From contig JH599969.1 in assembly GCA_000245075.1 (NCBI GenBank), positions 22,186-80,599 of the forward strand: a stretch of DNA of 58,414 nt, given 5' to 3'. This stretch comes from Acetobacteraceae bacterium AT-5844 (GTDB lineage: Bacteria; Pseudomonadota; Alphaproteobacteria; Acetobacterales; Acetobacteraceae). Shown piece by piece: positions 26,560 through 35,961 of this stretch. The position numbers and the translations under genes were made by a program. Position 1 is the stretch's first letter. Every line of letters starts with the position of its first letter. Below the pieces are notes generated by a model. It made no database searches, had not been told where the DNA came from, and saw only the letters and a list, made by a program, of their open reading frames with translations.

Positions 26560-26874
26560 TCACGGGGCCGGGGAATTTTCGCGCGGTTCCGTTTCAGTTT
26601 TGCCGGAGACCTTGCGTTCAGTAATCCTCCCACTCCGGAGCAGGCCGCCAGCGGGTCTCGCTCCCCGCCAGCCTTCACTCGCCTCACGCGGCAACGGTTC
26701 CAGCGCAGGGTAAAGACATCCCGCGGCCGAATGGCGGAAGGAGGCTCGGGGGCGGCTGGGCCCGGCGCGCATGGCGTGCCAGTTGAAGCCGGGCGAACGC
26801 CGCAGCAGGCAGCCCAACAGCCCATATCCGGCAAAGACCAGCACCCATCCGCCCGCGAACAGCAGACAGGTCAT
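26560..26874 (-). CDS. Doubtful small membrane protein in a long intergenic region
   Basis: The 526 bases from 26507 to 27032 hold no convincing gene. The best candidate is this 104-codon frame: one N-terminal hydrophobic helix (LLFAGGWVLVFAGYGLLGCLL), then a low-complexity basic, Arg/Pro-rich stretch unlike a folded domain. The AGGAG at its 5' side is too far away (~30 bases) from the ATG at 26874. It may be a short membrane peptide, a gene remnant or non-coding. Confidence 0.25.
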   Translation of the reverse strand: MTCLLFAGGWVLVFAGYGLLGCLLRRSPGFNWHAMRAGPSRPRASFRHSAAGCLYPALEPLPREASEGWRGARPAGGLLRSGRITERKVSGKTETEPRENSPAP

Positions 26875-27032
26875 GCGCGCAGCGGGCAGTCATCGGCACA
26901 TGCTCCTTCTCACGGCACCGCTTCTGCCATGGAGGTCCGCCCGCTGTAAGGCCGCACGGCGCCAAGGCGCCGCGCCTCACATGCTGTTGTCGCAGCGTAT
27001 CGTGCAGGACGCGCTTTCCGCGCCCGCCGCCT

Positions 27033-28235
<1,203 letters not shown>

Positions 28236-28253
28236 GGGCGTTTCCTTATGGGT

Positions 28254-29246
28254 TCAGAAGGCGCGGGTGCGGGCGGCGGGGCGGTCCAGCACGGTGCGGC
28301 CGAACAGGCTGCCCACCAGCTCCACCAGCAGCTTGGCGCTGCGGCCGCGCTCATCCAGGAAGGGGTTGAGCTCGACGACCTCGATCGAACCGACCAGCCC
28401 GCTGTCGCACAGCGTTTCCATGATCAGATGCGCCTCGCGATAGGTCATGCCACCGGGAACGGTCGTGCCGACGCCCGGGGCGAGGGAGGGGTCCATCACA
28501 TCGACATCGAGGCTGACATGCAGGTGCACGTCGCGCGCCTGCCACTCGGCGATCAGCGGCCGCAGCAGGGTGGCGATGCCGTGCTCGTCGATGGTGCGCA
28601 TATCCGTGCAGCCGAGCCCGTATTCGCGGATGCGCCGGCGCTCGGCCGTGTCGATCGAGCGGGCGCCGAAGACGTGGATGTCCGGCGGCGGGACCGGCTT
28701 CAGCGGGCGGTCGCCGAGCAGCGGGCGCAGGCTGGTATCCCCCGTCAGGAAGGAGATGGGCATGCCATGCATGTTGCGGGAGGGGGAGGTCTCCGGCGTG
28801 TTGAAATCGGCATGGGCATCGACCCAGAGAACGGCGAGATCGCGCCCTTCCTCCTGGCAGTGGCGCGCGACGGCGCTCACCGTGCCCATGGAGATGGCGT
28901 GGTCGCCGCCCAGGAAGAGCGGCAGACGCCCTCGCGCCAGGAGGTCGTAGGCATGGTCATGGATCAGCCGCGTCCAGCCCGTGATCTGCTCCAGATTGAG
29001 GCAGCCGGCGGCATTCTCCGGTGTGAAGCCGGGGTCAACGGGGTGAGGGGGCGCGAGGTCCCCGGCATCCTCCACCGTGCAGCCCAGCTCTTCCAGCAGG
29101 GGCGCCAGCCCGGCGATGCGCAGCGCCGCCGGCCCCATCCGCGCGCCAGGGGTATGCGAGCCAAGGTCGAGCGGAATGCCCAGCAGGGAGGTCACACGGC
29201 TGGTCATCGAAGCGGGTGCCATGCCCAGAGTGTCCATCATGTCCAT
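28254..29246 (-). CDS. rocF: Arginase
   Basis: A 330-residue manganese ureohydrolase converting arginine to ornithine and urea. The metal-site motifs are complete: GGDHAISMG, VLWVDAHADFNTP and SLDVDVMDPSLAPG. The substrate loop NMHGMPISFLTG is also present. ATG at 29246 is placed 5 bases after GGAGG, with AGAGG as spacer; in-frame ATGs at 29240, 29237 and 29207 are possible. It is the first gene of the rocF-rocD operon, divergent from an Lrp/AsnC regulator. Confidence 0.95.
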   Translation of the reverse strand: MDMMDTLGMAPASMTSRVTSLLGIPLDLGSHTPGARMGPAALRIAGLAPLLEELGCTVEDAGDLAPPHPVDPGFTPENAAGCLNLEQITGWTRLIHDHAYDLLARGRLPLFLGGDHAISMGTVSAVARHCQEEGRDLAVLWVDAHADFNTPETSPSRNMHGMPISFLTGDTSLRPLLGDRPLKPVPPPDIHVFGARSIDTAERRRIREYGLGCTDMRTIDEHGIATLLRPLIAEWQARDVHLHVSLDVDVMDPSLAPGVGTTVPGGMTYREAHLIMETLCDSGLVGSIEVVELNPFLDERGRSAKLLVELVGSLFGRTVLDRPAARTRAF

Positions 29247-29347
29247 CCTCTCCTCCGGCAGCCGCAGTGACGTGAAGGCGGAAGATTGGGCGGCGCCGAT
29301 GTCTACGAAAAGGCAGAACTTTGCTGCGTTTCGATGTCAGATATAGC

Positions 29348-29373
29348 ATTCTGTCAGAGATTTCTGACGGAAT
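29348..29373. promoter_or_regulatory. Dyad operator between arginase and the Lrp-type regulator
   Basis: ATTCTGTCAG-agattt-CTGACGGAAT: 9 of 10 positions are complementary, centred 18 bases before the regulator ATG and ~115 bases from the arginase start. Size, AT-rich centre and location fit an Lrp/AsnC-family operator controlling both directions. Confidence 0.65.
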
Positions 29374-29378
29374 GACAG

Positions 29379-29807
29379 ATGGACCGCCTGGATGCCCTGG
29401 ACCAGAAGCTGCTGACCCTGTTGCGGGACAACAGCCGCCTGCCCACGGCCTCGCTGGCCGCGCATCTCGGCACCTCGCGCGGCACGGTGCAGAACCGCAT
29501 CCAGCGGCTGATGGAGGCTGGCATCCTGGCAGGCTTCACCATCCGCCTGCGCGGTGATGCCGGGCTGGGCCAGGTGCGGGCCATTACCTCGCTGGAAGTG
29601 CGCTCGGCCGATGGGCGCGCGGTGATCGCGGCATTGCGGCGGCTGCCGGATATCGGCCGGGTCTATTCCACCAATGGCCGCTGGGACCTGGTGGTGGAGA
29701 TCAACACCGCGACGCTGGCGTCGCTGGACCAGGTGCTGGCCGAAATCCGTGCCCTGCCGGCGGTCACGCATTCGGAGACCAGCATCCTGCTGACCGAGCT
29801 GAAATAA
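29379..29807 (+). CDS. Lrp/AsnC-family transcriptional regulator
   Basis: A 142-residue regulator with an N-terminal winged HTH (LDQKLLTLLRDNSRLPTASLAAHLGTSRGTVQNRIQRL) and a C-terminal RAM ligand-binding domain (ITSLEVRSADGRAVIAALRRLPDIGRVYSTNGRWDLVVEI). It is slightly short but complete. Its position, divergent from rocF-rocD with a dyad between, points to a regulator of arginine/ornithine catabolism that responds to an amino acid (inference). No strong Shine-Dalgarno sequence precedes ATG 29379. Confidence 0.92.
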   Translation: MDRLDALDQKLLTLLRDNSRLPTASLAAHLGTSRGTVQNRIQRLMEAGILAGFTIRLRGDAGLGQVRAITSLEVRSADGRAVIAALRRLPDIGRVYSTNGRWDLVVEINTATLASLDQVLAEIRALPAVTHSETSILLTELK

Positions 29808-30012
29808 CGACCCGGCAAAGCCCTGGCTCCGTGACAATGTCGGGGCACTGGCTGACGGTGCTATATCGAAACCAACGGCCTGCGAGGCCGCCTTTCCGGG
29901 CCTGCGGCTTCGCAAAAGGCCGCGCCGGCGCCGCAGGGGCCTGCTGATTTCGCCGGCCGCTCTCATTCGGGTGAAAAGCGCCGTTGAGGGATGACCCCGA
30001 GGACGACTATGC

Positions 30013-30030
30013 TTGTCCGACAACTATAAG
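30013..30030 (+). promoter_or_regulatory. Operator TTGTCCGACAA with adjoining -10 box before the ABC importer operon
   Basis: A perfect 11-bp palindrome (TTGTC-C-GACAA, 30013-30023) is followed one base later by TATAAG (30025-30030), a likely -10 element, 17-34 bases before the first ABC gene. A 9/11 match (CTGTCCGATAA) lies before the GntR gene at 35144, so this is the probable GntR/FCD operator. No good -35 was seen. Confidence 0.65.
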
Positions 30031-30046
30031 AATACGGGGAACATCC

Positions 30047-31261
30047 ATGGATTCGTACGCTTCGCGCCCGGCCGCCGGCCTGGGCCGCCGCAGCCTCATG
30101 GCGCTTGGTGTGGGAGCGATGGCCGCGCCGGCCCTTGGCTCCTCCGCCTTCGCGCAGGGCAGCGTGCCCGCACTCTCCGGCCGCCCGGTCAATCTCGGCG
30201 TCATCGATGCGGCGGGCAACCTCGCCCTGACCCAGAAGGTGTTCGACGCCTATGGCAGCGCACATGCCGACCGCGTCTCGCGCTTCGCCATGTCCCGCGC
30301 CCCCGCGCCGGAAGTCGCCAGCAAGATCCGCGCGATGCAGCGGGCCAACCGCATTGATGTGGATATGGTAATCGTCGGCAACGACGCCCTTTCCGCCGGG
30401 CTGGAACTGGATCTCTGGCAGAATATCGCCGCCTTCAACGACCCCGCGCTGAACCCCGACACGCTCTATGACGAGGGCGCGCGGAAGCAGTCCGACCTCG
30501 CTCGCGGCTTCGGTGTGATGATCTGCTACACGCCGCAGGGGCCGTTCATCCAGTACGCGCCTTCCCGCGTTTCCAACCCGCCGCGTTCGCTGCAGCAATT
30601 GCTCGACTATGCCAAGGCGCATCCGAACAAGGTGCTGTATCCGCGCCCGGCCAATTCCGGCATCGGCCGCACCTTCATGATGGCGGTGCCCTACATCCTG
30701 GGCGATTCCGACCCGAAGGACCCGGAAAAGGGCTGGAGCAAGACCTGGGCCTATCTCGAAGAGCTGAACAAGTACATCGAGTACTACCCGGGCGGCACCG
30801 CGGCGATGATGCGCGAATTCGCCCAGGGCACGCGCGACGTCATGCCCTCCACCATGGGGTGGGACATCAACCCGCGCGCCCTCGGCATCGTGCCGAAGGA
30901 AGCCGAGGTGGTGCCGATCGAGAATTTCCGCTTCGTCTCCGACGGCCACTACATCGTCATCCCGAAGGGCCTGCCGCAGGACCGCCTCGCCGCCTCGCTG
31001 GATTTCATCCGCTTCCTGATGACGCCCGAGCAGCAGGCCGTCACCTATGACGAGGGCTATCTCTATCCCGGCCCGGCGCGGAAGGGCGTGACGCTGGAGA
31101 TGGCCCCGGAGGCCAGCCAGCGCGTGCTGCGTGAATTCGGCCGTCCCTTCTACGACGAGCTGATGAAGACCACCCCGATTGAGACACCGCTGGAGCCGCG
31201 CCCGATGGTGGCCGCCTTCCGCATCTGGGACGAACGGATCGGCGCCCAGAAGACACGCTGA
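30047..31261 (+). CDS. ABC transporter substrate-binding protein (family 1), Tat-type signal
   Basis: A 404-residue periplasmic binding protein. The N-terminus LGRRSLMALGVGAMAAPALGSSAFAQ has a twin-arginine motif and an AFAQ cleavage site, implying Tat export. The mature part reads as a family-1 solute-binding protein (PotD/YnjB-like), with PRPANSGIGRTFMMAVPYILG and FIRFLMTPEQQAVTYDEGYLYPGP. It heads the importer operon with the ATPase and two permeases. The substrate is not evident; the neighbouring aldose epimerase allows a sugar, while the PotABC-like permeases allow polyamines or small anions. Start ATG 30047, preceded by GGGGA. Confidence 0.88.
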   Translation: MDSYASRPAAGLGRRSLMALGVGAMAAPALGSSAFAQGSVPALSGRPVNLGVIDAAGNLALTQKVFDAYGSAHADRVSRFAMSRAPAPEVASKIRAMQRANRIDVDMVIVGNDALSAGLELDLWQNIAAFNDPALNPDTLYDEGARKQSDLARGFGVMICYTPQGPFIQYAPSRVSNPPRSLQQLLDYAKAHPNKVLYPRPANSGIGRTFMMAVPYILGDSDPKDPEKGWSKTWAYLEELNKYIEYYPGGTAAMMREFAQGTRDVMPSTMGWDINPRALGIVPKEAEVVPIENFRFVSDGHYIVIPKGLPQDRLAASLDFIRFLMTPEQQAVTYDEGYLYPGPARKGVTLEMAPEASQRVLREFGRPFYDELMKTTPIETPLEPRPMVAAFRIWDERIGAQKTR

Positions 31262-31287
31262 AGACCCGCTGATCCTCTTTTGCTGAC

Positions 31288-31312
31288 CCGGGCGCGCCTG
31301 TCGCGCGTCCGG
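31288..31312 (+). terminator. Intercistronic stem-loop between binding protein and ATPase genes
   Basis: CCGGGCGCGC pairs with GCGCGTCCGG (one G-T pair) over a 5-nt loop in the 76-base gap after the binding-protein gene. There is no T run. Such hairpins often protect or attenuate transcripts, so that the binding protein is made in excess over the membrane components. Confidence 0.5.
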
Positions 31313-31337
31313 CCTCTTTGACCAGGCTGAGGCATCC

Positions 31338-32393
<1,056 letters not shown>

Positions 32394-32397
32394 TGCC

Positions 32398-33312
32398 ATG
32401 AGCACGACCGTTCGTTCCGCAGCGCCCGCAGCCCCACCCCGCATCGGCAGGCATGACGTGCGCGCCGCCGGGCGCGACCTGCGTCCGTTGCTGGTGCTGC
32501 CGGGCCTGGCCGTGGTGCTGGGGCTGTTCTGCTACCCCTTCCTCTATGGCCTCTTCCTTTCCTTCGAGCCGCTGGAGGGCGGGCCGCTCGCCAACTATGC
32601 GGAGTTCTTCAGCAACCCTCGCCTTTACGGCACCATCGGCACGACGCTCTGGCTCTCGCTGCCGATCACCATCCTGAATGTCGGGCTGGCGCTGCCGGTG
32701 GCCTATGCGCTGCGCAAGCCTTCCAGCAGCCAGCGCATCATCACCACCATTCTGGTCGTGCCCATCACGCTCGGTACCGTGCTGGCGGCGGAGGGCCTGC
32801 TCTCCTACCTCTCGCCAAATGGCTGGATGAACCGCGCGCTGCTCGATTTCGGCCTGATCTCGGAACCGATCCGCCTGCTGCACAAGCCGGCGGCCGTCAT
32901 CATCTCGCTGGTCATCACGGGTTTTCCCTTCGCCTTCCTGATGATGCTCTCCTACGTCACCGGCATCGACCCGACTCTGGCCAGGGCCGCGGCCACGCTC
33001 GGCGCGCCGCCCTTCCGGCAATTCATGCGCATCTACCTGCCACTTCTGGCACCGGGCATCGCCATCACCTTCTGCCTGTGCTTCGTGCAGGCCTTCGCCG
33101 TGTTCCCATCGGCGGTGATGCTGGGCGCGCCGGCAGGCCCCACGCGCGTCATTTCCATCGCGGCCTATGAGGCGGCCTTCGAGCAGTACGATTACTCCCT
33201 GGCCTCGGCCATCGCGATCATCATGGGCATCGTGCAGCTCGCGGTCGTCGCGGCGGTGCTGGGCCTGCGCAACCTGGCCTATCGCGGCCCCGCCGCATCC
33301 GGAAAGGGCTGA
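32398..33312 (+). CDS. ABC transporter permease, first
   Basis: A 304-residue inner-membrane permease (PotB-like) with six helices. The coupling-helix EAA region reads ARAAATLGAPPFRQFMRIYLPLLAPGIAITFCLCF. ATG 32398 lies 5 bases after the ATPase stop. The N-terminal ~30 residues are Pro/Ala/Arg-rich and cytoplasmic. Confidence 0.92.
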   Translation: MSTTVRSAAPAAPPRIGRHDVRAAGRDLRPLLVLPGLAVVLGLFCYPFLYGLFLSFEPLEGGPLANYAEFFSNPRLYGTIGTTLWLSLPITILNVGLALPVAYALRKPSSSQRIITTILVVPITLGTVLAAEGLLSYLSPNGWMNRALLDFGLISEPIRLLHKPAAVIISLVITGFPFAFLMMLSYVTGIDPTLARAAATLGAPPFRQFMRIYLPLLAPGIAITFCLCFVQAFAVFPSAVMLGAPAGPTRVISIAAYEAAFEQYDYSLASAIAIIMGIVQLAVVAAVLGLRNLAYRGPAASGKG

Positions 33313-33313
33313 G

Positions 33314-34162
33314 ATGATGAAAGGCATGTTCGCATCGCCATTAGCGGCGAAGGCGTGGAACACCACACTCTTCGTGCTGATGGCCTTCTTCCTGCTCAAC
33401 ACCCTCGCGGTCATCGCCGTGGTGGTGGTCAACTCGCTCGGCCAGCGCTGGTTCGGCGGCTGGCTGCCGGATGGCTTCACGCTTCGCTGGTATTCCACGG
33501 CCTGGGCGGAGTTCCAGCTGAGCGCCATCCTCGTCGTCACCGCGCAGGTGGCGGGCGCGGTGGTGTTTCTCTCCCTGCTGGTGGGCGTGCCGGCGGCCTA
33601 TGTGATGGCGCGGCTGCGCTTTCGCGGCAAAGGGCTGGTGCTGCTGCTGTTCCTGCTGCCGCTGCTGGTGCCGCCCGTCACCTACGGCATTCCCCTGGCC
33701 ACCGTGATGTACCAGATGGGCCTGGGTGGCACGATCTGGGGTGTCATCCTGGCCAATCTCGTGCCGGCGGCGCCCTTCGTCGTGCTGGTGATGACACCCT
33801 TCGTGGAACAGATCGACGAGAAGCTGGAGGATGCCGCCCGTGTCTTCGGCGCCGGCACGCTCACCATCTTCCGCCGCATCCTGGTGCCGCTGCTGTTGCC
33901 GGGCATGCTCTCCGCCGGGCTGCTGGTGCTGATGCGCACCCTGTCCATGTTCGAGCTGACCTTCCTGACGGCGGGTGCCGACAGCCAGACCCTCGTGGTC
34001 GCGCTGTACTACGCGGTCTTCGCTGCCGGCGTGCGTGCGCCGCAATCCACCGACGCCATGGCCGTGGTGTACATGGCGAGCACGCTGATCTGGCTGCTGC
34101 TGGCGCTGCGCTTCGTGGACCCGACGCAGATGGTCGGGCGGGTGAAGGCCCAGCGTGCCTGA
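33314..34162 (+). CDS. ABC transporter permease, second
   Basis: A 282-residue inner-membrane permease (PotC-like) with six helices. Its EAA loop is EDAARVFGAGTLTIFRRILVPLLLPGMLSAGLLVLM. It starts at ATG 33314, two bases after the first permease stop; ATG 33317 is an alternative. It pairs with the first permease as a heterodimeric channel. Confidence 0.92.
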   Translation: MMKGMFASPLAAKAWNTTLFVLMAFFLLNTLAVIAVVVVNSLGQRWFGGWLPDGFTLRWYSTAWAEFQLSAILVVTAQVAGAVVFLSLLVGVPAAYVMARLRFRGKGLVLLLFLLPLLVPPVTYGIPLATVMYQMGLGGTIWGVILANLVPAAPFVVLVMTPFVEQIDEKLEDAARVFGAGTLTIFRRILVPLLLPGMLSAGLLVLMRTLSMFELTFLTAGADSQTLVVALYYAVFAAGVRAPQSTDAMAVVYMASTLIWLLLALRFVDPTQMVGRVKAQRA

Positions 34163-35084
34163 CGCAGGGGTGAGTGATCCGCGAATGATCCTCACCCTGC
34201 TGGCGGGGGGTGCGTGCCTGCGCCTGGCGCCCGCGCTGGGCGCCCGCATCACCCGGCTGGCCTTGCAGCCGGATGCGATATCCCCCGCGCGGGAGGTGCT
34301 CTTCCCCTTCCCGGAAGACACCTCGCCGGAGGCGCTGCTGCATTGGCCCAAGGGCGGGCTGTACCCGCTGGTGCCTTATAGCAACCGCATCAAGGGCGGG
34401 GTGCTACGCGTGGCGGGCCATAGTGTCCGCCTGCCGCCGCACCCGGATGCCGCGCCGCATACGCTGCATGGCCATGCGCACCGCGTGCCCTGGATGGTCT
34501 CGGCTCAGGCGGCCAACAGTGCCGCCCTGGACCTGCATCATGGCGGCGATGAGGAATGGCCCTGGCGCTTCATCGCCAGCCTGTCGGTGCGGCTGGAGCC
34601 TCAGGCTGTGCATATCGGCCTGTCGCTCTGCAATGATGACGAGAGCCACATGCCGGCGGGCCTCGGCCTGCACCCCTATTTCCTGCACAACATTGACGAC
34701 CGGCTCGGCTTCCGCGCCGAGGCCGATTGGCCGGTGACGAGCGATTTCCTGTCCTTCCCGCCCGTGGCGGCGCCCGACGACTTCGACCCGCCCCGGCCTC
34801 TGCCGCCGGGTGGCCTCTCGCTTTACCGTGGCGGCTGGAACGGCCGCTGCCAGCTGCGGTCGGCGGACGACACCGTGCTGTCCCTCACGGCCACGAGGCT
34901 GAACCACCTTGTGGTGCATCGCCCGGATGATGGCCGCTACCTGTGCCTGGAGCCCACGAGCCACGCCGTGGATGGCTTCAACCATGCCGAGCGCGGCATC
35001 CTGGGCACCGGCCGCGTGATGTTGCCGCCCGGCCAGACCCTGCGCGCCAAGGTGACGATCGCGCTTGGCCAGGCGGAGGCCTGA
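34155..35084 (+). CDS. Aldose 1-epimerase family protein
   Basis: A 309-residue GalM-like beta-sandwich mutarotase. It contains PLVPYSNRIKGGVLRVAGHSVRLPPHPDAAPHTLHGHAHRVPW (substrate Arg and first His) and GLGLHPYFLHN (catalytic His region), followed by YLCLEPTSHAVDGFNH with the catalytic Glu. GTG 34155 overlaps the permease stop and is taken as the start; ATG 34185 is also possible and loses little. Co-transcription with the importer suggests that the imported substrate, or a product of it, is a sugar (inference). Confidence 0.88.
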   Translation: MPDAGVSDPRMILTLLAGGACLRLAPALGARITRLALQPDAISPAREVLFPFPEDTSPEALLHWPKGGLYPLVPYSNRIKGGVLRVAGHSVRLPPHPDAAPHTLHGHAHRVPWMVSAQAANSAALDLHHGGDEEWPWRFIASLSVRLEPQAVHIGLSLCNDDESHMPAGLGLHPYFLHNIDDRLGFRAEADWPVTSDFLSFPPVAAPDDFDPPRPLPPGGLSLYRGGWNGRCQLRSADDTVLSLTATRLNHLVVHRPDDGRYLCLEPTSHAVDGFNHAERGILGTGRVMLPPGQTLRAKVTIALGQAEA

Positions 35085-35143
35085 GGGCAGGGGCTGCGCC
35101 GCCTCACACTGCCCCTTTGGCGGCGGCGCGCGCGTCGCTAGAA

Positions 35144-35155
35144 CTGTCCGATAAT
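35144..35155 (+). promoter_or_regulatory. Second copy of the GntR operator motif, before the regulator gene
   Basis: CTGTCCGATAA (35144-35154) matches the 30013 palindrome at 9 of 11 positions and overlaps a -10-like GATAAT (35150-35155), 21 bases before the GntR start. This arrangement suggests autorepression. Confidence 0.55.
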
Positions 35156-35175
35156 GCCCCAGGACACGACGCCGC

Positions 35176-35880
35176 ATGGTCGATGACATCTCCGCCTCTT
35201 CGCCGGATGCCCGGGCGCTGGAGACGGCGATCGCACGGGATATCCATGCCGGGGTGCTGCCGCCGGGGTCCTGGCTCAAGCAGATCGCCTTGCAGGAGCG
35301 CTATGGCCGCAGCCGGGGCGATGTGCGGCGGGCGCTGGACAAGCTGGTGGCGCAGCGGCTGGTGCGGCAGGTGCGCAATTTCGGCTACCGCGTGCGGGGG
35401 CTGGATGATGACTGGCTGGTGGAGCTCCGCCAGGTGCGCGTGATCCTGGAAGGCGCCGCGGCCGAGATGATGGCCGGGCGCGCCACCCCGGCCGATATCG
35501 CCCGGCTGCGAGCGCTGGCGGATGCCTTCAGCCAGGCGGTGCGAGACGGCTCCATCCTGCAGCAGAACGAGGCCAACCTGGCCTTCCACCAGGGACTGCT
35601 GGAACTGTGCCCGAACCGGGAACTGGCGCGGATGATCGCCGAGACAAGGCTGCGGATGCCCGCCGCCCCACTCACCCAATGGTATGAGGAGGGATGGGTG
35701 GAGGAATCCGCCCGCCAGCACCATGCCATGGTGGATGCCCTGGCGGCGGGCGAGCACGCCATCTTCTGTGCCTTGGTCCGCGCGCATATCCGCGCCCCCA
35801 AGCAGCCGCCTGCCTCCACGCCCCCCACCGCGGCCCGCCGGCGGGGCCGGAAACTCACGGCTACGTCATCGGCTGATTGA
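35176..35880 (+). CDS. GntR-family regulator, FCD subfamily
   Basis: A 234-residue regulator. The N-terminal winged HTH (AIARDIHAGVLPPGSWLKQIALQERYGRSRGDVRRALDKLVAQRLV) is followed by an all-helical FCD ligand domain. The FCD metal/ligand signature is seen in RVILEGAAAEMMAGRATPADIARL and the late HHAMVDALAAGEHAIFCALVRAHI. The basic tail reads ARRRGRK. The shared motif before this gene and before the ABC operon makes it the probable local repressor, released by a carboxylic acid-type metabolite (inference). Confidence 0.92.
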   Translation: MVDDISASSPDARALETAIARDIHAGVLPPGSWLKQIALQERYGRSRGDVRRALDKLVAQRLVRQVRNFGYRVRGLDDDWLVELRQVRVILEGAAAEMMAGRATPADIARLRALADAFSQAVRDGSILQQNEANLAFHQGLLELCPNRELARMIAETRLRMPAAPLTQWYEEGWVEESARQHHAMVDALAAGEHAIFCALVRAHIRAPKQPPASTPPTAARRRGRKLTATSSAD

Positions 35881-35893
35881 CAGCGAAATTGGT

Positions 35894-35911
35894 ACCAGTT
35901 CTTATACTGGT
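35894..35911. promoter_or_regulatory. Inverted repeat in the promoter of the family-5 binding protein gene
   Basis: ACCAGT-tcttat-ACTGGT is a perfect 6-bp dyad, and TATACT inside it (35903-35908) may be the -10. TTGACA (35877-35882) lies upstream, but the 20-base spacing is long. The dyad therefore covers the likely promoter. Its sequence differs from the TGTCCGA motif, so another regulator may act here. Confidence 0.45.
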
Positions 35912-35961
35912 CCTCTGCCCCTCGCCGGGGGCGGCAATGCCTACCCCAGAGACTGGCCAGG

